DNA from: Alphaproteobacteria bacterium MarineAlpha3_Bin2
GTDB taxonomy: Bacteria; Pseudomonadota; Alphaproteobacteria; Rhodospirillales; Casp-alpha2
Assembly (NCBI GenBank): GCA_002938315.1
Contig: PTLL01000005.1
Location: 1 to 57,154, forward strand
Direction: 5' to 3'
DNA length: 57,154 bases
Below are positions 39,983 to 49,484 of this stretch, one piece after another; the stretch's first letter is position 1; the number at the start of each line of letters is the position of its first letter. The notes beneath the pieces were generated by a model, which saw only the letters and a program-made list of their open reading frames with translations, searched no databases and was not told the DNA's origin. The position numbers and the translations under genes are program-made.

Positions 39983-40861
39983 TTAACGCCCACCAAGCGC
40001 CTTGCGCATGGTCGTGCCCATATCGGCGGCGCTAGGCGCGATGATGGCGCCAGCAGTGTCTAGCGCCTCGATCTTGGCGGTGACGTTGCCCTCACCGAAC
40101 ACATCGACGGTGCCGGCGTGGCCCATGCGGCGGTCGGTGGGCGCGTTGATGCCGGCGACATAGGCGACCACGGGTTTCGTCGAACTCGCCGATTTCAGAA
40201 ACGCCGCCGCTTCTTCTTCGGCGGTGCCGCCGATCTCGCCGATCAGGATCACGCCCTCGGTCGCGTCATCGGCGAAAAACAGTTCCAGGCAATCGATAAA
40301 GCTCATGCCGTAGACCGGATCGCCGCCGATACCCACCGAGGTCGATTGGCCTAAATGCACCGTCGTTGTCTGGTCGACGGCTTCGTAGTTCAAGGTCGCC
40401 GATCTGGAAACGATGCCGACACGGCCCGGGGTATGCGGACGTTCGGGCATGACCCCGATCTTGCAGACATCGGGCGTGATCACGCCTTGGCTGTTGGGGC
40501 CAATGAGGCGGGTGCTGGAGCCTTCGAGTGCACTTTTGACGCGGACCATGTCCAGCACCGGCACCCGTTCGGTGACACAGATCACCAGCGGGATTTCCGC
40601 CTCGATGGCTTCGATCATGGCCGCCGCCGCGGTCACCGGCGGCACGAAGATGGCGGATGCGTCCGGTTGGGTTTCCTTCGCCGCCTCGGCCACGGTATTG
40701 AAAATCGGAAGATGCAGGTGGCTTTGCCCGCCTTTGCCGGGCACCACGCCGCCGACCATCTTGGTGCCGTAGGCGATGGCACGCTCAGACAGCCGCGTCG
40801 CGGTGGCGCCGGTCAGCCCCTGACAAATGACCTTGGTATCACCGTCGATCAGAATGCCCAT
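39983..40861 (-). CDS. SucD-like acid-CoA ligase, alpha subunit (divergent paralogue)
   Basis: This 292-residue alpha subunit of an NDP-forming acid-CoA ligase keeps the CoA-binding N-terminus ([35 protein letters not shown]) and the phosphohistidine (about 247) in [11 protein letters not shown]. It departs from true succinyl-CoA synthetase: [11 protein letters not shown] replaces IGPNCPGVITP, the insert [18 protein letters not shown] differs and overall similarity to SucD is moderate. It follows its beta subunit by 3 nt. Given the oxalate genes across the promoter region, the true acid may not be succinate; malate-CoA ligase (MtkB) is another relative. Confidence 0.85.
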   Translation of the reverse strand: MGILIDGDTKVICQGLTGATATRLSERAIAYGTKMVGGVVPGKGGQSHLHLPIFNTVAEAAKETQPDASAIFVPPVTAAAAMIEAIEAEIPLVICVTERVPVLDMVRVKSALEGSSTRLIGPNSQGVITPDVCKIGVMPERPHTPGRVGIVSRSATLNYEAVDQTTTVHLGQSTSVGIGGDPVYGMSFIDCLELFFADDATEGVILIGEIGGTAEEEAAAFLKSASSTKPVVAYVAGINAPTDRRMGHAGTVDVFGEGNVTAKIEALDTAGAIIAPSAADMGTTMRKALGGR

Positions 40862-40864
40862 GTC

Positions 40865-42034
40865 TTAGGTCCCTCCTGCCGCGATAATGGCCAATTGGGC
40901 GGCTTCGGCCAGATCGGTGGCGTAGGTGACTTGGACGCCCTGGTTATTGAGCGCCAGTTCGGCTAGTTCCTTGCCGGTGCCTGCGGCGCGGACGATCATC
41001 GGCACATGATTGCCGGCTTCCTTGCATGCGATGGCGATGCCTTCGGCGATGGTGTCACACCGCAACACTCCGCCACCGATGGTGACGACCAGGATTGCCT
41101 TCACCTTGGCGTTGGCGAGCAGCATCTTTATGCCGGCGGCGACCTGTTCGCGGGTGGCGACGGGACGCACATCCATGAAGTTGGCGGCCTCGCCGCCTTG
41201 GTCCTTCAGCATGTCGAGAATGGCCAGCGCCAGCCCGGCGCCGGTGACCATGACGCCGATGTTGCCGTCCATGGGGACGTAGTTTAGCTCATGGCGGTGG
41301 GCTTCGATTTCTTCGGCCGAAACCTCGGCCTCGTCCCACAGCTTTTCGAATTCCGGATGCCGGTAGATGGCGTTGTCGTCGACGATCATCTTGACATCGA
41401 GGGCAAAAAGATCGCCCGCCTCGGTAACTGCCAGCGGATTGATTTCGATCAGACTGGCGTCATTTTCGAGAAACGCCTTATAGACAGCGGCCATGGCCGT
41501 TGCGACGGCGTCCGCCGTCTCGCCCGAAAGGCCCAGATCGGCAGCCAGCGCCTTGGCGTCGGTGTCGTTGAGACCGGTTTTGGGGTCGATCACCAATTTG
41601 TGGATTTTATCGGGCGCCGCGGCGGCGGCTTCCTCGATATCCTCGCCGCCTTCACTGGAGGCCAGGAAGGCGACGCGGCCAATCGATCGATCGACCAAGG
41701 CGGCCAAGTAAATTTCCTTGGCCACTTCACAGGCCTGTTCCACGTAAACCCGTTTGACCTCTATGCCCAGCGCGCCGGTTTGCGCCGTCACCAGCCGGGT
41801 GCCCAACATACTGGCGGCAGCTTCGCCCGCGGCCTTGGAGGATTTTACGATCTTGACGCCACCGGCTCTGCCGCGGCCGCCGGCATGGACCTGGGCCTTG
41901 ACCACCCAGGCGGTTCCGCCAAGGGTGGCGGCGGCCTTGTCCGCCTCGTCCGGCGTGGAGGCGGCGATCCCCGGCGGTACCGGCATGCCGTATGTCTTCA
42001 ACAGCTCCTTGGCCTGATATTCATGCAGGTTCAT
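40865..42034 (-). CDS. SucC-like acid-CoA ligase, beta subunit (divergent paralogue)
   Basis: This 389-residue beta subunit has an intact ATP-grasp N-terminus (MNLHEYQAKELLKTYGMPVP, VVKAQVHAGGRGRAGGVKIV, LIEINPLAV). In the C-terminal acid/phosphate-binding domain two signature loops are changed: the canonical glycine-rich VGGGA loop reads VRPVA (about 289-293) and the RLxGTN motif reads RAAGTG (about 349-354). IFGGIMRCD reads TIGGGVLRCD. These loops lie near the acid-binding site in SucC, so altered specificity is likely. It heads a two-gene transcript divergent from the first Tct importer. Confidence 0.88.
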   Translation of the reverse strand: MNLHEYQAKELLKTYGMPVPPGIAASTPDEADKAAATLGGTAWVVKAQVHAGGRGRAGGVKIVKSSKAAGEAAASMLGTRLVTAQTGALGIEVKRVYVEQACEVAKEIYLAALVDRSIGRVAFLASSEGGEDIEEAAAAAPDKIHKLVIDPKTGLNDTDAKALAADLGLSGETADAVATAMAAVYKAFLENDASLIEINPLAVTEAGDLFALDVKMIVDDNAIYRHPEFEKLWDEAEVSAEEIEAHRHELNYVPMDGNIGVMVTGAGLALAILDMLKDQGGEAANFMDVRPVATREQVAAGIKMLLANAKVKAILVVTIGGGVLRCDTIAEGIAIACKEAGNHVPMIVRAAGTGKELAELALNNQGVQVTYATDLAEAAQLAIIAAGGT

Positions 42035-42362
42035 TGATGGCTCCTCCCAGTGTCCGGCGTATTTCGCTTAAAATACCCGATCTAGATTATTCTGGGGTGA
42101 ATTTTCGTCTTACATATTTTTTTTAGAAATACGACCCTGAAAACTTATTGTATGGTTTAAACTAGTATGGTTATAGTCCCCTGGTATACCAAATACCAAG
42201 AAGTTTGGTTTGCGTCTTTTAGGAGGGGTATCGATAATAAAAGAAGCTAGGCGCCGTCTGAGTACAGAACGGGGTTTGGCTTCAGGTCAAAGGCACCAAA
42301 GCGTTCGCTGAGGTCGAAATAAATTCGACAAACGGCGGGCTTTTCAAACTAGGGAGAAAATA
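42035..42362. other. Divergent regulatory gap between the acid-CoA ligase and Tct importer genes
   Basis: This 328-nt gap has no gene. Its first half is AT-rich (TTTTTTTTAGAAATACG region, about 42109-42131) and contains the palindrome GTTTAAAC (42155-42162). The promoter-operator described separately lies at 42148-42191. The remainder, 42192-42362, is a long leader of the importer mRNA with no clear structure and ends in AGGGAGA before tctC. Confidence 0.6.
42148..42191 (+). promoter_or_regulatory. Promoter and GntR-type operator of the first Tct importer
   Basis: TTGTAT (42148-42153), an 18-nt spacer and TATAGT (42172-42177) are followed at once by the perfect 10-bp palindrome TGGTATACCA (42182-42191), which would cover the transcription start. 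FCD-type GntR regulators bind TGGTATACCA-like sites, and a related site precedes the nearby gntR-type gene. Confidence 0.6.
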
Positions 42363-43349
42363 ATGCGAAATTTTGGAACTAAAGTTTTAAGTCTGGGTCT
42401 TGCGCTAGGCGTCGGCCTCGGATTCACGGTCGCGACTACTGATTCCGCGAAGGCATGGGAGCCCAAAAAGCCGGTCGAATTCATCGTCATGGCTGGTAAG
42501 GGTGGGGGCGCCGATAAGGCGGTGCGGTTTATCCAGACCATTATTGCCAAAAACAAAATGTCGTCGAAGCCGTTTACGCCCGTCAACAAGCCGGGTGGTT
42601 CCGGCGCCGAAGCCTTGGTTCACGTCAAGAACGCCAAGGATCCGGATCACACTCTGATGTTCACCCTGAACAGCTTCTACACCACGCCGATGCTTCAACC
42701 GGGTCTGGGCGTCAATACCATGAGATTTGCGCCGATTGGCCGGATGGCCGAAGACACCTTCCTGCTGTGGGTCAACAAGGACTCCGGTATCACCAACGTC
42801 AAACAATTCGTCGCCGCTGCCAAGAAAGCCGGCAACAAATGGATCATGGCCGGCACCGGCAAGAACTCCGAAGACAACATCCTGACCGACTTCCTGAACA
42901 AGGCCTATGGCCTCAACATGAAGTACGTGCCCTATAAGGGTGGTGGACGCGTGGCCAAGGAACTGGCGGGTAACAACGCCAATTCCACCGTCAACAACCC
43001 GTCCGAACAGCTCGGCTTCTATCAGGCCGGCAAGACCATTCCCATTGGTGCTTTCACGCCGAAGCGCCTGCCGCTGTTCCCCAACGCGCCGACCTTCAAG
43101 GAACTGGGCAAGGACTTCGTCTACTTCATGCAACGTACCGTCGCTGGTGCGCCCGACATGAGCTCAGACGCCAAGGCCTACTACCAGGGTCTTTTCAAGA
43201 AGGTCTTCAACTCCTCCGAGTGGCAGGGCTACATGAAGAAGAAGAGCCTCCAAGGTGGGTTCCTGTCGGGTGTTGCCCTCACCAGTTATTGGATGAGGGA
43301 AAATGCCGTCCAGAAAGCAATCCTGAAGGAAATGGGCGCCATCAAGTAG
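42363..43349 (+). CDS. Tct importer substrate-binding protein (Bug/TctC family), first system
   Basis: This 328-residue periplasmic binding protein has a signal peptide ending near TTDSAKA (about residue 31), followed by KPVEFIVMAGKGGGADKAV, the Bug-family ligand-binding start. VNKPGGSGAEALVHVKN and FKELGKDFVYFM complete the usual two-lobed layout. Bug proteins bind carboxylates for tripartite tricarboxylate (TTT) transporters. The GKGGGAD loop differs from the common FPPGGxxD. The ligand is unproven; context suggests oxalate or a related small carboxylate. AGGGAGA precedes the ATG. TctB and TctA partners follow. Confidence 0.93.
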   Translation: MRNFGTKVLSLGLALGVGLGFTVATTDSAKAWEPKKPVEFIVMAGKGGGADKAVRFIQTIIAKNKMSSKPFTPVNKPGGSGAEALVHVKNAKDPDHTLMFTLNSFYTTPMLQPGLGVNTMRFAPIGRMAEDTFLLWVNKDSGITNVKQFVAAAKKAGNKWIMAGTGKNSEDNILTDFLNKAYGLNMKYVPYKGGGRVAKELAGNNANSTVNNPSEQLGFYQAGKTIPIGAFTPKRLPLFPNAPTFKELGKDFVYFMQRTVAGAPDMSSDAKAYYQGLFKKVFNSSEWQGYMKKKSLQGGFLSGVALTSYWMRENAVQKAILKEMGAIK

Positions 43350-43400
43350 TCTGACGATTTAGTCTACGACACGCAGATACAAAAGGGGGGGATACCGGTT

Positions 43401-43898
43401 ATGCGCATGGCTGAACTTGTCATGGGACTCGTAATGGGTGTCTTCTCCCTTTATCTGATGTGGAAAAGCGCCGAACTGCCCGTCGGCTGGATTGCCGGCG
43501 AAGGACCCGGCGGCGGCGCGTGGCCGTTCTGGCTTGCGGCCGGGATGCTGCTGAGCTGTATCGCCATCGTCATCCGGGGCGCCAAACGGCTGACCCCGGA
43601 ATCCCAATCCGAAGAACCCTTTATGACCGAGAGTGCGTTCAAGTTGTTCCTCTTGAACGCCGGCAGCCTTACCGCGATGGTCGGCTTGTTTCATGTTGTT
43701 GGCGCCTACGGGGCAATCCCGGCGTTCCTGATTTTTTATTTGCGGTTTATGGGCGGCCATTCGTGGCGGCTGACAGGAACCTTCGCGACCGTGACGCCGG
43801 TGGTTACCTTCCTGTTTTTCGAGATCGCACTGCAAAAGACCCTGCCGAAAGGGTATACGGAACCGTTGTTTTTGCCGATTTTTGATTTTTTCTATTAA
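43401..43898 (+). CDS. Tct importer small membrane protein (TctB family), first system
   Basis: This 165-residue TctB-family protein has four predicted membrane segments (AELVMGLVMGVFSLYLMW; WPFWLAAGMLLSCIAIVI; FLLNAGSLTAMVGLFHVV; VTPVVTFLFFEIAL). The GPGGGAWPFW motif is typical of the family. It is the poorly conserved small subunit of the TTT importer, encoded between the binding protein and TctA. Confidence 0.9.
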   Translation: MRMAELVMGLVMGVFSLYLMWKSAELPVGWIAGEGPGGGAWPFWLAAGMLLSCIAIVIRGAKRLTPESQSEEPFMTESAFKLFLLNAGSLTAMVGLFHVVGAYGAIPAFLIFYLRFMGGHSWRLTGTFATVTPVVTFLFFEIALQKTLPKGYTEPLFLPIFDFFY

Positions 43899-43931
43899 TC
43901 TTTTTAATCGCCTATTTCAACTCTACCCAAC

Positions 43932-45446
43932 ATGGAAACTCTATCACTCCTTCTTCACGGCTTCGCCATTGCCTTTGAGCCGCTGAATTTGATGTTGATC
44001 GTCCTCGGTTGCGCCGTTGGGCTGTTTATCGGCGCTATGCCTGGTTTGGGTTCCGTCAACGGCGTCGCCATTCTGTTGCCGATGACCTACCTGGTGCCGC
44101 CAACGGGGGCGATCATTTTCCTGGGCGCAATCTATTACGGCGCCATGTACGGCGGCGCCATCAGTTCGATCATGTTAGGCATACCGGGCGCCTCGACGGC
44201 GGTGGCGACGACGTTTGATGGCCGGCCCATGGCGTTGCAGGGCAAGGCTGACAAGGCGTTGGTGGCGGCGGCGACGGCGTCATTCGTCGGCGGCAGCGTC
44301 GGCGTCGTTTTGTTCACCTTGTTCGCGCCGCCCCTGGCCGAAGTCGCGCTGACCTTCGGCGCCCCTGAAATTTTCGCCTTAATGCTGATGGCGTTCGCCA
44401 CCTTCGTCGGTCTCGGCGGCGATGATATTCCGAAAACCCTGTTTTCGATTTTTATTGGTTTGGTGTTCGGCGCCGTCGGCCTCGACATCATTTCTGGCCA
44501 GCCACGGCTGATCTTTTTCGACATCCCTGGTTTTTTCCACGGCATCAACTTCCTGGTGTTGGCGATCGGCGTTTACGGTATCGCCGAGATGCTGTGGACG
44601 ATCGAGATTTCCCAAGGCGAGGTGATGATTTCGCAGGCCACCGTCAGCTACCAGAGAATCAAGGACACCCTTAGAGAACTGCTAGGGACCTGGAGGACGA
44701 TGTTGATGGGCTCTTTCCTCGGCTATTTCGTCGGCATCCTGCCGGCCGCCGGCGCCACTCCCGGCGCATTGATGGCCTACGGCATCGCCAAGATCACGGC
44801 GAAAGATCCAGGCAGTTACGGTAAGGGCAACATCAACGGCGTGGTCGCGCCGGAAACAGCCAATAACGCGGCGTCCACCGGCGCCATGTTGCCGATGTTG
44901 ACGCTGGGCATCCCCGGTTCGCCGACGACGGCGATCCTGCTGGGCGGCATGGTGATCTGGGGCCTGGAGCCGGGCCCCATGGTGTTTATCGACCATCCCG
45001 ATTTTGTCTGGGGGTTTATCGCCAGCCTCTATGCCGCCAACCTATTTTCACTGCTGATCAATATCGCCTTTATCCCGGCCTTTATCTGGGTGTTGCGGTT
45101 GCCATTCACGATTCTGGCGCCGATCATTTTCATCCTCTGCATCGTCGGCGGCTTCGTGCCGACGCTGGACATGCATGATGTTTGGCTGATGCTGTTGTTT
45201 GGCGTCGTCGGCTATTTGATGCGCAAGCTGGATTATCCGATGGCCCCGGCGGTGCTGGCTATTGTTCTTGGACCTCTTGCCGAACCGGCGCTCAGGCAAT
45301 CATTGCTGATTTCGAGCGGTTCGTTCTCAATATTCTTCACCCGCCCGTTCGCCGCCGTGATTATTGTCATCGCCCTGATTTTTATAACTCTTCCGTTAAT
45401 GAAGATAATTTACGATAAAATCAAGAAACCGGCCGCCGCCAGCTAG
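43932..45446 (+). CDS. Tct importer large membrane protein (TctA family), first system
   Basis: This 504-residue TctA-family permease has about eleven to twelve membrane segments. The signature glycine/proline loops are intact: IGAMPGLGSVNGVAILLP, AIYYGAMYGGAISSIMLGIP and GILPAAGATPGALMAYGIA, with the second-half repeat GVVAPETANNAASTGAMLP. It would use the cation gradient to import the carboxylate delivered by the binding protein. It follows TctB by 33 nt with no Shine-Dalgarno at the start. Confidence 0.95.
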   Translation: METLSLLLHGFAIAFEPLNLMLIVLGCAVGLFIGAMPGLGSVNGVAILLPMTYLVPPTGAIIFLGAIYYGAMYGGAISSIMLGIPGASTAVATTFDGRPMALQGKADKALVAAATASFVGGSVGVVLFTLFAPPLAEVALTFGAPEIFALMLMAFATFVGLGGDDIPKTLFSIFIGLVFGAVGLDIISGQPRLIFFDIPGFFHGINFLVLAIGVYGIAEMLWTIEISQGEVMISQATVSYQRIKDTLRELLGTWRTMLMGSFLGYFVGILPAAGATPGALMAYGIAKITAKDPGSYGKGNINGVVAPETANNAASTGAMLPMLTLGIPGSPTTAILLGGMVIWGLEPGPMVFIDHPDFVWGFIASLYAANLFSLLINIAFIPAFIWVLRLPFTILAPIIFILCIVGGFVPTLDMHDVWLMLLFGVVGYLMRKLDYPMAPAVLAIVLGPLAEPALRQSLLISSGSFSIFFTRPFAAVIIVIALIFITLPLMKIIYDKIKKPAAAS

Positions 45447-45547
45447 GCCTCAAAAGGCTCAATAAAGAAAAAAGCCGTAGCAATCGCCGAACCAAAAGTC
45501 ATTTAAACTGCGGGCTAAAGCGTTTGACACTTGCCACATTCCCCCTC

Positions 45548-45564
45548 TGGTGTACAGTATACCA
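45548..45564. promoter_or_regulatory. Operator candidate before the gntR-type gene
   Basis: The 17-bp sequence TGGTGTACAGTATACCA is a near-perfect palindrome (arms TGGTGTAC and GTATACCA, one mismatch). It shares the TGG...TATACCA arms with the 42182-42191 site. A TTGACA lies at 45524-45529, and TTGCCA (45531-45536) with TACAGT (45553-45558) gives a 16-nt promoter that the operator would cover. Confidence 0.55.
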
Positions 45565-45605
45565 CAGGGGGGTATTTTACAGGATATGGCTGTATTACCG
45601 TCCCG

Positions 45606-45617
45606 TCCATATATGGA
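45606..45617. promoter_or_regulatory. 12-bp palindrome in the gntR-type leader
   Basis: TCCATATATGGA at 45606-45617 is a perfect palindrome downstream of the candidate operator and 40 nt before the gene start. It could be a second binding site. No functional claim beyond symmetry. Confidence 0.3.
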
Positions 45618-45656
45618 TGCCATTTGTGAAGAATTTTAAATTGCCGGATAAAGACA

Positions 45657-46346
45657 TTGGCCCTAGCCGAATTAAACGTTGAACCCATCGACTCTAATTT
45701 CAGCCTCAAGGACAAAATCTACGGCTCCTTGAAACAGGCGATTACGTCGATGAATATCTACGCTGAAGACGCCGAATTGCGTCTGGATGAACGCCGGTTA
45801 TCGGAACAACTTGAAATCAGCCGTACCCCGGTTCGTGAAGCACTCGCCCGCTTGGAACAGGAAGGCTTGGTTCATATCGTACCCCGGCGGGGCGTTTATA
45901 TCGTGCGTAAAACCAAAGCGGAAATTTTAGAAGTCGTAACCGTCTGGGCGGCCTTGGAAAGCACGGCGGCGCGGTTAGTGATCGAAAAAGCTACCGATAG
46001 TGACATCTCGTCTCTAAGGACATTGTTTACGACTTACGAAGACGAGCAGGTTCAGGCCCATATCGACGAATATTCCGAAACCAATATCGAATTTCACCAG
46101 GCGATCCTGAAATTGAGCCAATGCGAATTATTGTGCGTCCTCGCCGAAAACCTGTTTATTCATATGCGGTCCATCCGGGCAAGAACCATCGCCGATCAAG
46201 ACCGTGCGAACCGTTCGATCATTGATCACATGCACATCATTGAAGCCTTGGAAAACCGGGATTCTGATTTGGCCGCCAAATTGGTGCGCGAGCATTCAAT
46301 GAATTTGGCTCGGCACATAGAAAAATACGTAGATTATTTGGAATAA
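45657..46346 (+). CDS. GntR-family regulator, FCD ligand domain
   Basis: This 229-residue regulator has an N-terminal winged helix (KDKIYGSLKQAITSMNI, DERRLSEQLEISRTPVREAL, LVHIVPRRGVYIV) and a C-terminal helical FCD domain that binds organic acids through metal-coordinating residues (visible His in EFHQAIL, HMHIIEALENRD and HSMNLARHIEKY). The only in-frame start is a TTG at 45657 with a weak ribosome site; no ATG or GTG exists upstream before a stop. It lies between the first Tct importer and oxc. It probably senses an acid of the pathway and acts at the TGGTATACCA-type sites. Confidence 0.88.
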   Translation: MALAELNVEPIDSNFSLKDKIYGSLKQAITSMNIYAEDAELRLDERRLSEQLEISRTPVREALARLEQEGLVHIVPRRGVYIVRKTKAEILEVVTVWAALESTAARLVIEKATDSDISSLRTLFTTYEDEQVQAHIDEYSETNIEFHQAILKLSQCELLCVLAENLFIHMRSIRARTIADQDRANRSIIDHMHIIEALENRDSDLAAKLVREHSMNLARHIEKYVDYLE

Positions 46347-46355
46347 AGGATCGAA

Positions 46356-46373
46356 CCGGCCGGGGAAGGCCGG
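46356..46373 (+). other. Perfect 6-bp hairpin between the regulator and oxc
   Basis: CCGGCC (46356-46361), a GGGGAA loop and GGCCGG (46368-46373) lie between the regulator's stop and the oxc ribosome site. There is no T tract; it may affect mRNA stability or processing. Confidence 0.45.
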
Positions 46374-46402
46374 AACGGTCCCTCACCTAAGGAGGGAAAC
46401 CC

Positions 46403-48163
46403 ATGTCGAGCAAAGGATCAAGCACGGCAATTGATACCATAGCCCAAGAAGCCAACGATGATCCCGAGGCCGGGACTCTGACGGACGGCTTTCATCTTGT
46501 TATCGACGCACTCAAGCTTAACGATATCAATACGATTTATAACGTACCCGGCATTCCGATCACGGATTTGGGCCGTTATATGCAGGCCGAGGGCCTGCGC
46601 GTTCTTTCGTTCCGGCACGAGCAGCACGCGGGCTATGCGGCCGCGATTGCCGGTTTTCTGACGAAAAAGCCCGGCATTTGTTTGACGGTCTCTGCGCCTG
46701 GTTTTCTAAATGGTCTGACATCATTGGCTCACGCCACGACCAACTGCTTTCCGATGATTCTGATCAGCGGTTCGTCAGAGCGCGAAATCGTCGATCTGCA
46801 GCAGGGCGATTATGAAGAGATGGACCAACTGGCCATCGCCAAGCCGCTCTGTAAAGCGGCCTACCGCGTGCTGCACGCGGAGGACATCGGCATCGGCATT
46901 GCGCGCGCCATTCGCGCGGCCGTTTCCGGCCGTCCCGGAGGCGTTTATCTTGACCTGCCGGCAAAGCTCCTGGGCCAGACCATGGACGCCGACGCCGGCG
47001 CCAAATCACTGGTCAAGGTTATCGATGCCGCGCCGAGCCAGCTGCCCGCGCCTGACTCCGTTGCGCGTGCCCTCAAGGTCCTGAAGGGTGCCAAGCGCCC
47101 CCTGATCATCCTCGGCAAGGGTGCCGCCTACGCGCAGGCTGATAACGAGATTCGCGCCCTGGTGGAGAAAAGCGGGATTCCCTATTTGCCCATGAGCATG
47201 GCCAAGGGCTTGTTGCCCGATGACCACCCGCTCTCCGCGGGCCCGGCCCGCTCATTGGTGTTGAAGGAATCTGATACCGTGATGATGATCGGCGCCCGTC
47301 TCAACTGGTTGCTTTCTCACGGTAAGGGTAAGTCTTGGGGTGATATACCCAAGAAATTTGTGCACATCGACATTGAGCCTAAAGAGATGGACAGCAATGT
47401 CGAAATCGCGGCCCCCGTGGTCGGCGATATCGGCTCCTGCGTCCAGGCGTTGCTTGATGGCATGGGCGAAAACTGGGGCGCTCCGCCCGCCGATTGGACC
47501 GATGCTATTACCGCGAAGAAAGAGACCAACATCGAGCGGATGGCGCCTAAGTTGCAGAATAATAATGTGCCGATGGATTACCAAGGCGCGCTCGGTGTAC
47601 TGCGCACGATCATCAAAGAACGGCCGGATGCGATCCTGGTCAACGAAGGAGCCAACACGCTCGATTTCGCCCGCAGTATCATCGATATGTACAAGCCGCG
47701 AAAACGCCTGGACGTCGGGACCTGGGGCGTCATGGGCATTGGCATGGGTCAAGCTATCGCGGCGACTGTTGAGACGGGCCATCCCGTGCTGGCGGTCGAA
47801 GGCGACAGTGCCTTCGGTTTTTCGGGCATGGAGGTTGAAACGATCTGCCGCTACAACCTGCCGATTTGCGTGGTTGTCTTCAATAACGGTGGCATTTACC
47901 GGGGAACGGATGTTAATCCCACTGGGGGGGCGGACGTTGCGCCAACCGTCTTCGTGAAAGAGGCTCGTTACGACAAGATGATGGAAGCATTTGGCGGTGT
48001 TGGCTTCCTTGCAACATCACCTGATGATTTGAGACGCGCTGTCAACGAGGCCATGGATTCTGGTAAGCCGAGCCTTGTAAATGCGGTGATTGACGAGAAA
48101 GCCGGCACCGAAAGCGGCCGCATCGGCAATCTCAATCCACAAAGCGTCGTGTCCAAGAAATGA
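46403..48163 (+). CDS. oxc: Oxalyl-CoA decarboxylase
   Basis: This 586-residue thiamine-diphosphate enzyme converts oxalyl-CoA to formyl-CoA and CO2. It matches the Oxalobacter enzyme closely. Shared blocks are [33 protein letters not shown] (cofactor Glu about 71), [40 protein letters not shown], and the ThDP-Mg motif [11 protein letters not shown]...NNGG (from about 466). An N-terminal extension of about 24 residues precedes the conserved start. AAGGAGGG lies 7 nt before the ATG. frc follows by 41 nt. Confidence 0.97.
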   Translation: MSSKGSSTAIDTIAQEANDDPEAGTLTDGFHLVIDALKLNDINTIYNVPGIPITDLGRYMQAEGLRVLSFRHEQHAGYAAAIAGFLTKKPGICLTVSAPGFLNGLTSLAHATTNCFPMILISGSSEREIVDLQQGDYEEMDQLAIAKPLCKAAYRVLHAEDIGIGIARAIRAAVSGRPGGVYLDLPAKLLGQTMDADAGAKSLVKVIDAAPSQLPAPDSVARALKVLKGAKRPLIILGKGAAYAQADNEIRALVEKSGIPYLPMSMAKGLLPDDHPLSAGPARSLVLKESDTVMMIGARLNWLLSHGKGKSWGDIPKKFVHIDIEPKEMDSNVEIAAPVVGDIGSCVQALLDGMGENWGAPPADWTDAITAKKETNIERMAPKLQNNNVPMDYQGALGVLRTIIKERPDAILVNEGANTLDFARSIIDMYKPRKRLDVGTWGVMGIGMGQAIAATVETGHPVLAVEGDSAFGFSGMEVETICRYNLPICVVVFNNGGIYRGTDVNPTGGADVAPTVFVKEARYDKMMEAFGGVGFLATSPDDLRRAVNEAMDSGKPSLVNAVIDEKAGTESGRIGNLNPQSVVSKK

Positions 48164-48204
48164 CCGGGCGACATCAATTCAACTCTCATTAACAGGAACG
48201 CACT

Positions 48205-49452
48205 ATGAAAGCTCTAGAAGGGGTCAGAATTCTGGACATGACCCATGTTCAATCAGGCCCCACCTGCACCCAATTGCTGGCGTGGTTCGGCGCCGATGTG
48301 ATCAAGGTGGAACGTCCTGGTGTCGGCGACGCGACGCGCGGTCAGCTGCAAGATATTCCCGACGTGGACAGCCTCTATTTCACCATGCTGAACCATAATA
48401 AACGCAGCGTGACGCTGAACACCAAGGCCGACAAAGGCAAAGAGATATTCACCAAGTTGATCGAAGAATGCGACGTGATGGTGGAGAACTTCGCACCCGG
48501 CGCCCTCGACCGCATGGGTTTTTCCTGGGAACGCATCCAGGAAATTAACCCGCGCATGATCTACGCGTCGGTGAAAGGTTTCGGCCCCGGTCCCTACGCT
48601 GATTGTAAGGTCTATGAAAACGTCGCCCAGTGCGCTGGCGGTTCGGCTTCGACAACTGGCATGTTGGGCGAAGTGCCAATGGTCACCGGCGCTCAGATCG
48701 GTGACAGCGGCACCGGTTTGAATTTGGCGTTCGGGATTGTTACGGCGCTTTTTCACCGGACACATTCCGGCAAGGGGCAACGGGTCGAGTGTGCCATGCA
48801 GGACGGCGTGTTGAACCTGTGCCGGGTCAAATTACGCGACCAACAACGCCTGGCCCATGGCCCGTTGGATGAATACTCGCAGGCCGGCAGTGGCGTTCCT
48901 TTCGGGGATGCGGTGCCCAGGGCGGGCAACGATTCTGGTGGCGGTCAGCCAGGCCGTATTCTCAAATGCAAGGGCTGGGAAACTGACCCGGATTCCTACA
49001 CATATTTCATTACCCAGGCCGCCGTTTGGAAAAATGTCTGCGATGTCATCGGCAAGCCGGAATGGAAAGAAGACCCGGATTATGCGACCCCGAAAGCACG
49101 GTTGCAGCGTCTTGATGAAGTCTTCGATGCCATCGAAGTTTGGACCATGACCAAGGGCAAATTCGAGGTCATGGAAATTTGTAATCCGCTCAACATTCCG
49201 GTTGGGCCTATCCTGTCGATGAAAGAAATTGCGGAAGATATGAGCCTGCGCGAGACGGGGACAATCGTTGAGGTCGATCACCCGGAACGCGGCAAGTATC
49301 TGACCGTCGGCAATCCGGTGAAGCTATCGGATTCGCCATCCGAGGTTGTGCGTTCGCCGTTGTTGGGTGAACACACCGACGAAATACTCAAAGAGGTCGT
49401 CGGCTTCAGCGACGAAGAAATTAAAATCGCCAAGGACGAAGGCGCCGTATAG
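48205..49452 (+). CDS. frc: Formyl-CoA:oxalate CoA-transferase
   Basis: This 415-residue class III CoA-transferase moves CoA from formyl-CoA to oxalate, regenerating oxalyl-CoA for Oxc and releasing formate. The catalytic Asp is in [12 protein letters not shown] (about 167); the start [20 protein letters not shown] and [16 protein letters not shown] match Oxalobacter Frc. The active-site glycine loop reads NDSGGGQPG where the Oxalobacter loop has four glycines before QP. It is in the oxc-frc-formyltransferase-fhs run. Confidence 0.97.
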   Translation: MKALEGVRILDMTHVQSGPTCTQLLAWFGADVIKVERPGVGDATRGQLQDIPDVDSLYFTMLNHNKRSVTLNTKADKGKEIFTKLIEECDVMVENFAPGALDRMGFSWERIQEINPRMIYASVKGFGPGPYADCKVYENVAQCAGGSASTTGMLGEVPMVTGAQIGDSGTGLNLAFGIVTALFHRTHSGKGQRVECAMQDGVLNLCRVKLRDQQRLAHGPLDEYSQAGSGVPFGDAVPRAGNDSGGGQPGRILKCKGWETDPDSYTYFITQAAVWKNVCDVIGKPEWKEDPDYATPKARLQRLDEVFDAIEVWTMTKGKFEVMEICNPLNIPVGPILSMKEIAEDMSLRETGTIVEVDHPERGKYLTVGNPVKLSDSPSEVVRSPLLGEHTDEILKEVVGFSDEEIKIAKDEGAV

Positions 49453-49484
49453 AGCGCCTAACTCAAATAGGGGAGGACTTAAAA

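Noticed and set aside
45447-45480. Possible terminator after the first TctA gene
   Set aside because: Only a four-pair GCCT/AGGC stem without a T tract on the plus strand; too weak to call.
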